Shown: positions 16,579 to 26,750 of the stretch, piece after piece | Layout of the letters: each line of letters opens with the position of its first letter | Numbering within the stretch: the stretch's first letter is position 1 | DNA from: Pseudomonadota bacterium | GTDB lineage: Bacteria; Pseudomonadota; Alphaproteobacteria; Micavibrionales; UBA2020 | Assembly: GCA_021849295.1 (NCBI GenBank) | Contig: JAJZTA010000005.1 | Span: 339-64,338 of the forward strand | Direction of reading: 5' to 3' | Length of the DNA: 64,000 bases | The notes under the pieces: generated by a model | What the model was told of the DNA's origin: nothing | The model's input: only the letters and a program-made list of their open reading frames with translations | The model's database searches: none | Position numbers and translations under genes: made by a program

Positions 16579-18414
16579 TCAGGCCACGTTCTGGCTGCGC
16601 GCGCCGTCTTTCAGGTGACGGACGATCTTTTCATGGATGTCGTGCGCGGTGATCGGCTTGCCACCGTAGTAGAGGATCCTGACCAGCCTGTCCGGATTGA
16701 CGTCGAACTCGTTGATCAGCAGGCTGCGCATCTGCGCGTCACGGTTCTGCTCGATGACGAAAATCTCGTCGTGCGCGGCGATGAAATCCTCCACTTCCTT
16801 TGAAAACGGAAAGGCGCGAATGCGCATGGCGTCGAGCTCCGTGCCTTCTTCGGCGAGCCGGTCGAGCGCCTCGCGCGCGGCGTGCATGGTGGTGCCGTAA
16901 TAGAGCGCGCCGCGCTTGCGGCCCTTGCCCTTGCGCTCGGTCTCCGGCGCGGGCACGAGGGTGCGCGCGGTCTGCCATTTCTTCTCCAGCCGGCGCATGG
17001 ACTCGAGATAGATGTCGCTGTTTTCGGTGTAGGCGGCGTACGCGTCGTGCGAGGTGCCGCGGGTGAAATAGGCGCCCTTGGTCGGGTGCGTGCCGGGATA
17101 GGTGCGCCAGCCGATGCCGTCGCCGTCGACGTCGAGATAGCGGCCGAACTTTTCCTTCATGTTCTCCAGGTCTTCCGCCGTCAGCACCTTGCCGCGGTCG
17201 TATTTGCGGTTGTCGTTCCAGACGAGCGGCGGCGACATGTTGTCGTTCATGCCGAGGTCGAGGTCGCTTAAGACCATCACCGGCGTCTGCAGGCGGTCGG
17301 CGAGGTCGAAGGCGTCGGCGGCGAAGTCGAAGGCCTCCTTCGGCGTCGAAGGGAACAAGAGAACGTGCTTGGTGTCGCCGTGCGAGGCGTAGGCGCAGAG
17401 CAGAACGTCGCCCTGCTGTGTGCGCGTCGGCATGCCGGTCGAGGGGCCGCAGCGCTGCACGTTGTAGAGCACCGCGGGGATCTCGGCGAAATAGGCGAGG
17501 CCGAGGAACTCGCTCATCAGCGAAACGCCTGGCCCGCTGGTCGCGGTGAAGGAGCGCGCGCCGTTCCACGCCGCGCCGATGACGATGCCGATGGCGGCGA
17601 GTTCGTCCTCCGCCTGCACCACGGCGAAGTTGTTTTTGCCGGTTTCGGGGTCCTGCCGCGTTGCGGCGGCATAGTTGCGGAAGGTGTCGATGACCGAGGT
17701 CGACGGCGTGATCGGATACCAGCCGACCACCGTCGCGCCGCCGTAAACCGCGCCGAGGCCGAGCGCGGTGTTGCCGTCGAGCAAAATGCTGTCGCCGGTC
17801 TTGTCGCAGGCCTTGAGGCGCAGGCCGAGCGGGCAGGGGAAATGTTTGCGGGCGTAATTATAACCCAATTCAAGAGCGTGCACGTTGGGCGCGATGAGCT
17901 TCTTCTTTTCCTCGAACTGGTCGGCGACGAGTTTCTTCAGCACCTCGAAGTCGATATCGACCAGCGCGGCGAGCGCGCCGACGTAAATGACGTTTTTGAA
18001 AAGCTGGCGCAGGCGCGGCTCCTTGTATTCGCGGTTGCAGATCTCCGTCAGCGGCAGGCCGAGAACGGTGATGTCGTCGCGCGCCAGCTCGGCGGGCAGG
18101 GGCTTGATGTCGTCGTAAACGAAATAGCCGCCCGGCACGACGCAGGCGACGTCCTCGGCCAGGCTCTGCGCGTTGACCGAGACCATGAGGTCGACCCCGT
18201 CGCCGCGCGCGCCGATATAGCCCTTTTCGCTGACGCGCACCTCGTACCACGTCGGCAGGCCCTGAATGTTGGAGGGAAAGATGTTCTTGGCGCAAATCGG
18301 AATGCCCATGCGGAAGACGGATTTGGCGAACAACAGGTTGGCGCTCGCCGAGCCGGTTCCGTTGACGTTGGCGAAACGGACGACGAATTCGTTGACGGAT
18401 TCAAGCGGCTTCAT
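16579..18414 (-). CDS. korA: 2-oxoacid:ferredoxin oxidoreductase, fused gamma-alpha subunit
   Basis: This 611-residue protein fuses the gamma domain (residues 1 to about 190, with ANVNGTGSASANLLFAKS) to the alpha domain carrying the pyrimidine-binding region. The alpha part shows VYGGATVVGWYPITPSTS, GPGVSLMSEFLGLAYFAEIP and NVQRCGPSTGMPTRTQQGD, all standard for KorA. The complex could act in the oxidative TCA cycle or run in reverse for carboxylation with reduced ferredoxin. Its start overlaps the end of the reductase gene upstream by 14 bases and it is 12 bases from korB, so the three proteins are probably made together. Confidence 0.92.
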   Translation of the reverse strand: MKPLESVNEFVVRFANVNGTGSASANLLFAKSVFRMGIPICAKNIFPSNIQGLPTWYEVRVSEKGYIGARGDGVDLMVSVNAQSLAEDVACVVPGGYFVYDDIKPLPAELARDDITVLGLPLTEICNREYKEPRLRQLFKNVIYVGALAALVDIDFEVLKKLVADQFEEKKKLIAPNVHALELGYNYARKHFPCPLGLRLKACDKTGDSILLDGNTALGLGAVYGGATVVGWYPITPSTSVIDTFRNYAAATRQDPETGKNNFAVVQAEDELAAIGIVIGAAWNGARSFTATSGPGVSLMSEFLGLAYFAEIPAVLYNVQRCGPSTGMPTRTQQGDVLLCAYASHGDTKHVLLFPSTPKEAFDFAADAFDLADRLQTPVMVLSDLDLGMNDNMSPPLVWNDNRKYDRGKVLTAEDLENMKEKFGRYLDVDGDGIGWRTYPGTHPTKGAYFTRGTSHDAYAAYTENSDIYLESMRRLEKKWQTARTLVPAPETERKGKGRKRGALYYGTTMHAAREALDRLAEEGTELDAMRIRAFPFSKEVEDFIAAHDEIFVIEQNRDAQMRSLLINEFDVNPDRLVRILYYGGKPITAHDIHEKIVRHLKDGARSQNVA

Positions 18415-20227
18415 CTTCGGTCTTCTCCGTTTTGGTGAAACAGGCGGTTTTCGGCGCGGCGTAGAGGAATTTTTTCATGTCCCAGGCCTCGGTCGGGCAG
18501 CGCTCGGCGCAGAGGCCGCAGTGCAGGCAGACGTCTTCGTCCTTGACCAGCACGCGACCGGTGGGCAGCGCGGCGGACACGTAGAGCGCCTGCTCGCGGT
18601 TGTTCGAGACGGCGTTGAGATGCGCGCGCAAATCGTCCTCCGCCGCGTTTTCGGTGAAGGTGATGGCGGACATCGGGCAGACGTCGGCGCAGGCGTCGCA
18701 CTCGATGCAGCGGCCGCTCTCGAACACCGTCTGCACGTCGCAGTTGAGGCAGCGCGCCGCCTCGGCGCAGGCGGCTTTGACGTCAAACCCGAGCTCCACC
18801 TCCATTTTCATGTCTTTGAGCGTCTTTTTCCTGTCGGCGTGCGGCACGGCGAAACGGTCCGCGCCGGAAACATCGTTGCTATAGCTCCATTCGTGCACGT
18901 TCATCTTCTGGCTGACCAGCGTGACGGCGGGGTGCGGCCGCTCCGCGAGATTCTTGCCCTGACAAAAGAGATCGATGGAAATAGCGGCCTGATGCCCGTG
19001 CGCCACGGCGGTGATGATGTTGGCGGGGCCGAAAGCCGCGTCGCCGCCGAAGAACACGCGGGGCAGCGTCGACTGGAAGGTCTGTTTGTCCAGCACCGGC
19101 AGGTCCCACTTGCCGAAGTTGATGCCGATGTCGCGCTCGATCCACGGAAAGGCGTTGTCCTGCCCGATCGCCATCAGCACGTCGTCGCATTCCATGACCA
19201 CCGGCGCCTCGCCGGCCGGAACCAGCGTGCGCTTGCCCTTGTCGTCGTATTCGGCGCGCACCTTCTCGAAGGTGACGGCGACCTTGCCGTCTTTCATTTC
19301 GAATTTCCTGGGCACGTGGTTCTCGAACATCGGAATGTCCTCGGCCTCGGCGTCCTCTCGCTCCCACGGCGAGGCCTTCATGTCCTTGAACGGGCTGCGC
19401 ACGACGACGCGCACGTCTTCCCCGCCCAGCCGCCGCGCGGTGCGGCAGCAGTCCATGGCGGTGTTGCCGCCGCCGAGCACGATCACGCGCTTGCCGATGG
19501 AGGTGACGTGGCCGAAGGCGACGTTGGCCAGCCACTCGATGCCGATGTGAATTTTCGCGTCCGCCTCCTTGCGGCCCGCAATGTCGAGATCGCGCCCGCG
19601 CGGCGCGCCGGTGCCGACGAAAACCGCGTCGAAATCGCGCGCCAGCATGTATTTCATGCTGGTGACGTCCTGATTGAAGTGCGTATCGACGCCCATATCG
19701 GTTATATAGCCCACTTCCTCGTCCAGCACCTTTTCGGGCAGGCGGAAGGAGGGGATCTGGCTGCGCATCATGCCGCCGCCGCGCTTCTGGTTGTCGAACA
19801 GAACGCAAGTGTAGCCGAGCGGCATCAGATCGCGCGCCACCGTGAGCGAGGCGGGGCCGCCGCCGATCAGCGCGACGCGTTTGCCGTTTTTCTTCTTCGG
19901 GATGTCGGGCATCAGCGCGGAGACGTCGCCCCTGAGGTCGGCGCAGACGCGCTTCAGGCGGCAGATTGCCACCGGCTCCTCGTCCTTCTCGATGCGGTTT
20001 CTGCGGCAGGCGGGCTCGCACGGGCGGTCGCAGGTGCGGCCGAGAACGCCCGGAAAGACGTTCGCTTCCCAGTTGATCATGTAGGCTTCCGTATGCCGTC
20101 CGGCGGCGATCAGCCGGATATAGGCCGGCACCGGCGTATGCGCGGGGCAGGCGTACTGGCAGTTGACGACTTGGTGAAAATATTCCGGATCTTCCGTTAC
20201 CGTCGGCTCCAAGGGGCTCTCCGTCAT
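18401..20227 (-). CDS. GltD-like FAD oxidoreductase with two [4Fe-4S] ferredoxin domains
   Basis: This 608-residue protein is built like the glutamate synthase small subunit. The N-terminal cysteine region (NCQYACPAHTPVPAYI and GRTCDRPCEPACRRNR) binds Fe-S clusters. An FAD Rossmann motif starts at LIGGGPASLTVARDL and an NAD(P) site at VIVLGGGNTAMDCCRTA. The C-terminus adds a bacterial ferredoxin-like module with CIECDACADVCP and CLHCGLCAERCP. Lying first in an operon with korA-korB, it probably links NAD(P)H to the ferredoxin-like side of that enzyme, in place of a free ferredoxin. The direction of electron flow is unknown. No good Shine-Dalgarno is seen before the ATG at 20227. Confidence 0.87.
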   Translation of the reverse strand: MTESPLEPTVTEDPEYFHQVVNCQYACPAHTPVPAYIRLIAAGRHTEAYMINWEANVFPGVLGRTCDRPCEPACRRNRIEKDEEPVAICRLKRVCADLRGDVSALMPDIPKKKNGKRVALIGGGPASLTVARDLMPLGYTCVLFDNQKRGGGMMRSQIPSFRLPEKVLDEEVGYITDMGVDTHFNQDVTSMKYMLARDFDAVFVGTGAPRGRDLDIAGRKEADAKIHIGIEWLANVAFGHVTSIGKRVIVLGGGNTAMDCCRTARRLGGEDVRVVVRSPFKDMKASPWEREDAEAEDIPMFENHVPRKFEMKDGKVAVTFEKVRAEYDDKGKRTLVPAGEAPVVMECDDVLMAIGQDNAFPWIERDIGINFGKWDLPVLDKQTFQSTLPRVFFGGDAAFGPANIITAVAHGHQAAISIDLFCQGKNLAERPHPAVTLVSQKMNVHEWSYSNDVSGADRFAVPHADRKKTLKDMKMEVELGFDVKAACAEAARCLNCDVQTVFESGRCIECDACADVCPMSAITFTENAAEDDLRAHLNAVSNNREQALYVSAALPTGRVLVKDEDVCLHCGLCAERCPTEAWDMKKFLYAAPKTACFTKTEKTEDEAA

Positions 20228-20376
20228 GTTGGAAACAGCATAAAAGCGGTCTATTATCCATTATTGCACCCCGCCGCCCCCTCCACTTGACCTACATCAA
20301 GTGAGGCAAAATTGGCCTAACGCCAAAGCGTTTTACCTGTCGCGGGGAATTTATGAATAAGAAAAATACGCGGTGG

Positions 20377-21801
20377 TTATGACGTCTGCTTTTTCAAATG
20401 AAAGCTCTTCGGCCGCGTCAGGTTCTCGAAGCCGACGACCGAGAGGCTGGCGCCGCGCCCCGTGTCCTTCACGCCCGTCCAGGCGAGGCCGGGGTCGAGA
20501 TAGTCGCAGCGGTTCATGAACACGGTGCCGGTTTCGATCTCCGCGCCGATCTTTTCCGCCGCGTCGAGGTCTTGCGTCCAGAGGCTGGCGGTAAGGCCGT
20601 AGGGGCTGTCGTTCATCAGTTGCAGCGCCTCCGCGTCGGATTTCACCTTCATGATGCCGACGACGGGGCCGAAGCTTTCCTCCATCATCACGTCCATCGA
20701 ATGGTCGACGTTGACCAGCACCTGCGGCGCGAGATAGGGCGTGCCCGTCTTGCTGGCGGCGAAGCTGCTTTCGTCGATCAGCGCCCTGGCGCCTTTCTTG
20801 ACCGCGTCGGCGGTTTGCCCGCGCACGAAGTCCGCCGCCGCGGTGCGCACCATGGGGCCGAGCGTGGCGGCGGGGTCGGTCGGATTGTCGAGGTTGTATT
20901 GGCCCGCGAGGTCGGCGAAGCCGTCGACGAACGGCTTGTAGAGCTTTTCGTCGACATAGATGCGCTCGATGCCGCAGCAGCACTGTCCGGAGTTGAAAAA
21001 CGCGCCGTCGACAAGGCTTTCCACCGCTGCGGCGAGATCGGCGTCGGCGCGCACGTAGGCAGGGTCCTTGCCGCCGAGCTCCAGCCCCGCGACGATGAAC
21101 TTGCCGCTGATCGCTTTCTGCACGGCGTGGCCGCCCTTGACCGAGCCGGTGAAGTTGACGTGAGAGACGCGCGGGTCGGCCATCAGTTTTTCCGTGTCCG
21201 CGTGGCTGAGATCGAGAAACTGGAAGACGCCCGCGGGCAGCCCCGCCGCCTTGAAGGCTTCGGCGTAGCGGTCGGCCACCAGCGGCGTCTGGTGCGAATG
21301 CTTGAGCACCACCGTGTTGCCCGCCAGCAGCGCGGGCACGATGGCGTTGACCGAGGTGAGGTAAGGGTAGTTCCACGGCGCGATCACCGCGACGGTGCCG
21401 AGCGGCGCGCGGCGGATGTAGCGCTTGAAGCCTTCGCGCGCGTCGTCGGGCACGACGTCGGCCAATGCTTTTGGCGCGAGATCGACGGCGTATTTCACGC
21501 GCTCCTGAAAGCCGCGCAAAATTTCCCCCGCAGCCTGCGACACGGGGCGGCCCATCTGCCAGGTGATCTCCTCGCCGATGGCGCGGGCGTTTTTGACCAT
21601 ATGGTCGAGGAACTTCAGCATATATTTCTGCCGCTCTTCGAGCGGGGTCGCCTGCCACGGCTTCTGCGCCTGTCTGGCTTTGTCGAGCGCGGCGTCGATG
21701 TCGGCGGGCGTATCGAGCGCGCGCTCCACGTAAACGCGTCCGTCGACGGGCGAGATGCATTGCAGCAGGTTGGCGTCGGTTTTCGGCATCGGTTTACCCA
21801 T
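20377..21801 (-). CDS. NAD(P)-dependent aldehyde dehydrogenase
   Basis: This 474-residue soluble enzyme oxidises an aldehyde to the acid. Visible ALDH motifs are APWNYPYL, FTGSVKGG, the base-bearing LELGGKDP and the catalytic cysteine region FFNSGQCCCGIERIYV, with EESFGPVVG near the cofactor site. Three consecutive cysteines at the active site resemble betaine- or phenylacetaldehyde-type ALDHs. Length is normal for the family. AAGGA precedes the ATG. It is a single gene, divergent from the prolyl oligopeptidase, and lies 149 bp upstream of the KOR operon's first gene on the same strand. Confidence 0.9.
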   Translation of the reverse strand: MGKPMPKTDANLLQCISPVDGRVYVERALDTPADIDAALDKARQAQKPWQATPLEERQKYMLKFLDHMVKNARAIGEEITWQMGRPVSQAAGEILRGFQERVKYAVDLAPKALADVVPDDAREGFKRYIRRAPLGTVAVIAPWNYPYLTSVNAIVPALLAGNTVVLKHSHQTPLVADRYAEAFKAAGLPAGVFQFLDLSHADTEKLMADPRVSHVNFTGSVKGGHAVQKAISGKFIVAGLELGGKDPAYVRADADLAAAVESLVDGAFFNSGQCCCGIERIYVDEKLYKPFVDGFADLAGQYNLDNPTDPAATLGPMVRTAAADFVRGQTADAVKKGARALIDESSFAASKTGTPYLAPQVLVNVDHSMDVMMEESFGPVVGIMKVKSDAEALQLMNDSPYGLTASLWTQDLDAAEKIGAEIETGTVFMNRCDYLDPGLAWTGVKDTGRGASLSVVGFENLTRPKSFHLKKQTS

Positions 21802-22030
21802 GGCTCATGTCCTTTTCATCAGATGATTTCGAGGTCTCCCGCCTGCCGGTCTTGTTGCCCGATTCTGTGGCGCTTATGCGGTCCGCTTCCTTGAAAAATA
21901 TAGCGTAAAATAAAACATTATAAATCTATCGGCAAAAGCTGAACAAAGTGTGAAAAATATGCGCCCGAGAATCTATTCCACATAATAACAATGACTTAAT
22001 AAAAGCCCGGGGTGAGCGATATGTAATCCG

Positions 22031-22059
22031 TTGACATTATTCATAATAATAGGTATTCT
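22031..22059 (+). promoter_or_regulatory. Sigma-70 promoter of the prolyl oligopeptidase gene
   Basis: TTGACA (22031-22036), a 17-bp spacer and TATTCT (22054-22059) form a near-consensus promoter. The predicted start point gives a leader of about 23 bases before the ATG at 22089. The rest of the divergent intergenic region (21802-22030) is AT-rich and shows no other clear element. Confidence 0.75.
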
Positions 22060-22088
22060 AAATGCTAGCCGCCTCTTAAGGGACGTTC

Positions 22089-24380
22089 ATGGAAAAAGCA
22101 GACAAGTCTTCTCTTCGCGCCGCCCTGTCCAAGTCTTTCGTCATCCTGCCGGAAGGCACGCCCGTCGACCTGAAAAATATCAATGTCAAAGATCTCGGCA
22201 TCTCCAAGGAGCGGCTCGCGCGCGCGCTCAACCCGCCGTACGCGCCCAAGGGCAAGGTGATGCACGATGTCTTCGTCAAATCGCCCTTCGCGCCGCTGGA
22301 AAGGCTCAATGTGCCGGAAACCGCCGCCTGGGTGGATCGGCAAAATCAAAGGTTCAAGGATTACCTCGCCAGCGCCGCCGCTGAAGAGGCCGCGACGAAG
22401 GCCAGACTGGCGGAGGCCATGGAATACGATTTCCACACGCTGCCGCGCTGCTATGACGGCACGTATTTCCGCCTGTTCCAGGCGCCCAACGAAGCGCAGA
22501 TGCATATCGAGATGGCGCAGAGCGAAAACGGCCCGTGGAAGACGATCGTCGACCCCAACAAGCTGAACGCGGAAGGGATCGTTTCCGTGGCGGACTGGGT
22601 GGTCAGTCCGGACGGCAAGCGCGTCGCCTATTTCCTCTCCGAAGCGGGCAGCGATGTCACGACGCTGCACGTGTTCAACGTCGAAACCGGACAGGACATG
22701 CCTGAAACCCTGACCGCCAGCACCATGACGGTCGCCCTGCAGGGCATGGTGTCCGGCGTGTTGTGGGACAAAGACGGCCACGACGGCTTTCTCTACAGCG
22801 ACAACCGGTTCGGCGTCGTGCGGCACCACACCGTCGGGCAGTCCGCCGACGACGACCATAACGTTTTCGCCGCCCGTCCCATGGCGTACGCGCGCCCGCA
22901 GCGGCTCGCCGCCGGCAAATACGAATGGATGTATATGGGGCTGGGCACGGACAGGAACACAGGGTTGTCCTGCCGTCCCTTCGGCAGCGGCGACGCCTTC
23001 ACGGAAATCGTCGCGCCGGAGGTCTGCGCCCTGCATCCGGTCGCGGAGCTGGCAGACGGCGGCGTGCTCGCCATCACCAACAAGAACGCGCCGCGCGGCA
23101 AGCTGGTTTCTTTCCGCCCCGACGATCCGTCGCCGGAAAAATGGCGGACGGTCATCCCGGAGAGCGCGACGGACGTTTTGAAGAACGTCCTCTCCCGCGA
23201 CGGCAAACTGATCGCCACCTACACGCACGACGCGGCCGACGCGGTGAAAGTCTTCACCGCCGACGGCACGCACCTGCACGACTTGCCCTTGCCGGTGCAA
23301 AGCCTCGCCGTTTTCGGGCAGGGCAGCAGGCCGGACGGCAAGCTTGCCCTGAAAATCTGCGGCTTCAAGAACATGGGCGACTATTATATCTACGATCCCG
23401 CCACCAACGAACTGGCTTTCGACAAAAAGGGGCCGGGCAAGGTCAACCTCGACGACTGCATCGTCGAGCGTCTTTATGCGACGTCGAAAGACGGCACGCA
23501 AGTGCCGATGACGGTGATCCGCCGTCCCGATACCGCGCTCGACGGCACCGCCGCGGTGAAGCTGACGGGCTACGGAGGCTTCAACATCCCGTGCGGCCCG
23601 CGCTTTGATGAATCGATCTGGAACTTCGTCAATGCCGGCGGCATCTACGCGCAGGCCAATTTGCGCGGCGGCGGCGAGTTCGGGCAGGAATGGTACGATC
23701 AGGGGCGGCTGCTCAACAAGCAGAACGTCTTCGACGACTTCGCCGCCTGCGCGCAAAAACTGGTCAAGGACAAATACACGCGGACGAAAAGGCTGGTGAT
23801 CGAGGGCGGCAGCAACGGCGGGCTATTGACGTCGGCGACGATGCTGCAGCACCCCAGGCTCTTCGGCGCGGTCGTGACCCACGTGCCGGTGACCGACATG
23901 CTGAACCTCAACGGCGCCTGGTCGTCGGATTACGGCCGGCCGGACAAGATCAAAGAGGACTTCAACGCCGCGGCGCTCTACTCTCCGGTGCACAACGTGA
24001 AGCGGGGCGCGAAATACCCGCCGCACCTGATCATCACCGGCGACCACGACGACCGCGTCAGGCCGTGGCATTCCTACAAGCTGGCCGCCGCGTTGCAGTC
24101 CCTGTCGCACAAGGACAACATCGTCCTGCTCAGCGTCGAGAAGAACGCCGGCCACGGCGCGGGCAAATCGACGGCGCAAATCATCCAGGAGGACGCCGAG
24201 GTCCTCGCCTTCATCGAAAAGGCCATCGGCCCCGTCAGCCAGCAGGCCTACAGGGAAAAACTGGCGCAAGAGAGGAAGGCCGACTTCAAGACGGCAAGCA
24301 AGAAGCGCGGGAAGATTCCGCCGCCACCCGCCGCAAACGGGTGCGACGCGCACCGCCCGCAGTCTCCGCACCGGCAATAG
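22089..24380 (+). CDS. Prolyl oligopeptidase family serine peptidase (S9A)
   Basis: This 763-residue protein without a signal peptide probably cleaves proline-containing peptides in the cytosol. The N-terminal 430 residues form the beta-propeller, starting with LNPPYAPKGKVMHDVF. The C-terminal alpha/beta hydrolase domain shows NLRGGGEFGQEW, the nucleophile GGSNGGLL (Ser near residue 575), the acid DHDDRV (near 655) and the histidine NAGHGAGKS (near 687). The last 40 residues, rich in Lys and Pro, go beyond the usual end of the family. It is a one-gene unit with a clear promoter at 22031. Confidence 0.9.
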   Translation: MEKADKSSLRAALSKSFVILPEGTPVDLKNINVKDLGISKERLARALNPPYAPKGKVMHDVFVKSPFAPLERLNVPETAAWVDRQNQRFKDYLASAAAEEAATKARLAEAMEYDFHTLPRCYDGTYFRLFQAPNEAQMHIEMAQSENGPWKTIVDPNKLNAEGIVSVADWVVSPDGKRVAYFLSEAGSDVTTLHVFNVETGQDMPETLTASTMTVALQGMVSGVLWDKDGHDGFLYSDNRFGVVRHHTVGQSADDDHNVFAARPMAYARPQRLAAGKYEWMYMGLGTDRNTGLSCRPFGSGDAFTEIVAPEVCALHPVAELADGGVLAITNKNAPRGKLVSFRPDDPSPEKWRTVIPESATDVLKNVLSRDGKLIATYTHDAADAVKVFTADGTHLHDLPLPVQSLAVFGQGSRPDGKLALKICGFKNMGDYYIYDPATNELAFDKKGPGKVNLDDCIVERLYATSKDGTQVPMTVIRRPDTALDGTAAVKLTGYGGFNIPCGPRFDESIWNFVNAGGIYAQANLRGGGEFGQEWYDQGRLLNKQNVFDDFAACAQKLVKDKYTRTKRLVIEGGSNGGLLTSATMLQHPRLFGAVVTHVPVTDMLNLNGAWSSDYGRPDKIKEDFNAAALYSPVHNVKRGAKYPPHLIITGDHDDRVRPWHSYKLAAALQSLSHKDNIVLLSVEKNAGHGAGKSTAQIIQEDAEVLAFIEKAIGPVSQQAYREKLAQERKADFKTASKKRGKIPPPPAANGCDAHRPQSPHRQ

Positions 24381-24395
24381 GATAAAGAGAGGCGG

Positions 24396-26078
24396 TCAGA
24401 AACCGCCGCCACCACCACCTCCGCCGCCGCCACCCGCGCCGCCGCCCGCGCCGCCCGGCGGCGAGGAGGCCGAGGAAATGGCCTGCGACAAACCGCCGCT
24501 CAGTCCCGACGAGAACTGGCCCATGTTGCTGAAGTTGCCGGGATACCAGACCGGCTGGTAGGCGGAGATGGATTGCCCCGCCGCTTCGAGCTGCTTGCCG
24601 AATTTGTCGGCCCATTTGCTTTCCACCTTCAGCGCGACGGCGTAAGGCAGGTATTTTTCGAAGATCTCCGGCGTGACGTCCGGCGGCGACAGATGCGCGA
24701 AGTGGTTTCTGTCGGTGACGGAGAGGAACATCTTGAATCCGTCGATGTTCGCGCGCAGGTCGCGGCCCTTTTGCGTGTAGGTTTTGAGCGGCTGGGTGAA
24801 GAGCCAGTTGAGGAAGCAGGTCGCGGCGATCGGCAGCAGGGCCGCCCCGCGGGTCGCGTCGGTGGAGAAGAAGTAGGGGGGCGCGCAGGTGACGATGGTG
24901 AAGACCCATCCGGCGTAAATATACGGCTTGTTTTCGATGTAATTGCCGTCCTCGACCGGCTTGAGCCGGTCCAGCAGCGCGTTCGAGGCGGCCTGAAAAA
25001 CCTGATACTGGCTGTTTTCAAGCTTGAGGGACTGCCGTCCCTCGAAGAGGAGAGTGCTGACGGCGGTTTCGGCCTCGGTCAGTTGGGGCTGGGCGCCGGT
25101 GAGCTGCAGCGTATAAACGTCGTGGCCGAGCATATGCTTTTTCACGGTAATCTTCAGGTAGCCCTTGACGGCAAGGTCGATGATCAGCGCCGTCATCTGC
25201 TCCTTGCCCGCGCCCTTGTCCTCGAGATAGGAGACGGCCGAGGCGGAGAAGCCCGCCGGCGGCTCGAAGCGGGGGAAGGAGCTTTCCTTCGGCTCGCGCG
25301 CCTTCACCAACCCCCAGACGATGAGGTAATATATCAGCAGCAGAACGCCCGCCGCGGCGGGGATCACGAAGCCGAAATTGTCCTCGATGAAGAACATGAG
25401 TTTTTGCGCGGGCGTGGGCTCGTGCACGGCACCTTTCGGCCAGTCGACGACGACGCTCAGCCCCTGACGCGGCGCGAGGGGCTTTGTCGTCTCGAACAGG
25501 GCGATATTGCTGTTTTCCCCGCTGGTGAAGTCCTGCCCGTATGCGCCCTGATAGCCCGTATAGGCTTTGGTGGCGAGGATTTTCGCGTCTTTCGGCAGCG
25601 TGACGTCGGCTTCCGCCTTGTCGATCGGGAAGCCCCAGCCGTTGCCCGTGACGTTCCAGAAAAGCTCGTCATGGTCCTTGAAAAAGCCCAGCTCGCCGTC
25701 GACCTCGTAGCGCAGCGTGAAGGTGTAGTGGCCGGGCGCGATCGGCACGTCCTTGCTGCCCATGTAGATCCGGTCGCCGTTGGAGAGAGACTCGACGGAA
25801 TAGGGGATGGCCCTGCCGTCGCGCAGGACGCCGAGGACGCGGAACCCGACGGTGGTCACGACGCCGTTGACGTTGTAAGAGGTCGGAAAATCGCGGTAGA
25901 TGCCGTGCCGGATGCGGTTGCCCGTGGCGATGACGGAGATCCGCTCGGTGACGTCGAGGCGCGAATCCTTGCGCACGACGACGGTGCTTTTGAAATCGGT
26001 GATCCGCTCCGTCTGCGCGAAGGCGTGGGCGGGGAAAAACAGCACAAGGGCGAGAACCGCCCAAAAACGTTTCGTCAT
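24396..26078 (-). CDS. DUF2207 membrane protein with Gly-rich tail
   Basis: This is a 560-residue protein. A signal peptide ([21 protein letters not shown]) is followed by an extracytoplasmic DUF2207 domain ([21 protein letters not shown] and the [13 protein letters not shown] region), a membrane helix near residue 235, a cytoplasmic winged-helix-like region and two further helices. It ends in more than fifteen near-continuous glycines after SSASSPPGG, as many members of this family do. The biochemical function is unknown. The start overlaps the LemA stop by four bases; DUF2207 and LemA are commonly paired and presumably work together at the envelope. Confidence 0.85.
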   Translation of the reverse strand: MTKRFWAVLALVLFFPAHAFAQTERITDFKSTVVVRKDSRLDVTERISVIATGNRIRHGIYRDFPTSYNVNGVVTTVGFRVLGVLRDGRAIPYSVESLSNGDRIYMGSKDVPIAPGHYTFTLRYEVDGELGFFKDHDELFWNVTGNGWGFPIDKAEADVTLPKDAKILATKAYTGYQGAYGQDFTSGENSNIALFETTKPLAPRQGLSVVVDWPKGAVHEPTPAQKLMFFIEDNFGFVIPAAAGVLLLIYYLIVWGLVKAREPKESSFPRFEPPAGFSASAVSYLEDKGAGKEQMTALIIDLAVKGYLKITVKKHMLGHDVYTLQLTGAQPQLTEAETAVSTLLFEGRQSLKLENSQYQVFQAASNALLDRLKPVEDGNYIENKPYIYAGWVFTIVTCAPPYFFSTDATRGAALLPIAATCFLNWLFTQPLKTYTQKGRDLRANIDGFKMFLSVTDRNHFAHLSPPDVTPEIFEKYLPYAVALKVESKWADKFGKQLEAAGQSISAYQPVWYPGNFSNMGQFSSGLSGGLSQAISSASSPPGGAGGGAGGGGGGGGGGGF

Positions 26079-26632
26079 GGCACGGATACTTCCGGCACGT
26101 TGCGGTCCGCGGCGTTGTCAAGCTGGAAGAACTGCATCTGCCGAAACCCGAACGCCCCCGCCAGCAGGTTGTTGGGGAACGACTGGACCTTGATGTTCAG
26201 GTCGCGCACGGTGCCGTTGTAATAGCGGCGGGCGAGCTGAATCTGGTCTTCCGTGTCGGTCAGGTCCTTTTGCAACTGCTGGAAATTCTGGCTGGCCTTG
26301 AGGTCGGGATAATTTTCGGCGACCAGCATCATTTTGCCGAGCGCCGCGGAAAGCTTGCCTTCCGCCTGTCCGCGCGCATCAGGGCCTTCGGCCTGCGTGG
26401 CTTCCGCGCGCAAGGCGGCGACATCCTCAAACAGATTCTTTTCGTGCGCGGCATAGCCTTTGACCGCCGCGACGAGATTGGGGATCAGGTCGGCGCGGCG
26501 CTCGAGCTGGACGTCGATGCCGCTCCAGCCTTCCTGCGCCATGTTTCTGGCCTGCACCAGCCCGTTGTAAATGACGATGATCGCGATAAAAAGAACAACG
26601 ATCAACGCGAGAGCAATCCACATCACCAGCAT
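26075..26632 (-). CDS. lemA: LemA family protein
   Basis: This 185-residue protein is anchored by one N-terminal helix ([20 protein letters not shown]). Its long helical domain has the LemA features [37 protein letters not shown] and [23 protein letters not shown]. Its molecular role is not established. AAGGGGCG lies eight bases before the ATG. It is translationally coupled (ATGA) to the DUF2207 gene downstream. Confidence 0.92.
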   Translation of the reverse strand: MLVMWIALALIVVLFIAIIVIYNGLVQARNMAQEGWSGIDVQLERRADLIPNLVAAVKGYAAHEKNLFEDVAALRAEATQAEGPDARGQAEGKLSAALGKMMLVAENYPDLKASQNFQQLQKDLTDTEDQIQLARRYYNGTVRDLNIKVQSFPNNLLAGAFGFRQMQFFQLDNAADRNVPEVSVP

Positions 26633-26750
26633 AAATTTTCGCCCCTTGAATAAATAAAACGAAATAAAATCCCGCGCACCCAGCCTACAGGGCGCCGGTT
26701 ATAAAATAATTAAGTTTTTCAATATTCAGGTTATGGAACCGCGCGGCGCT

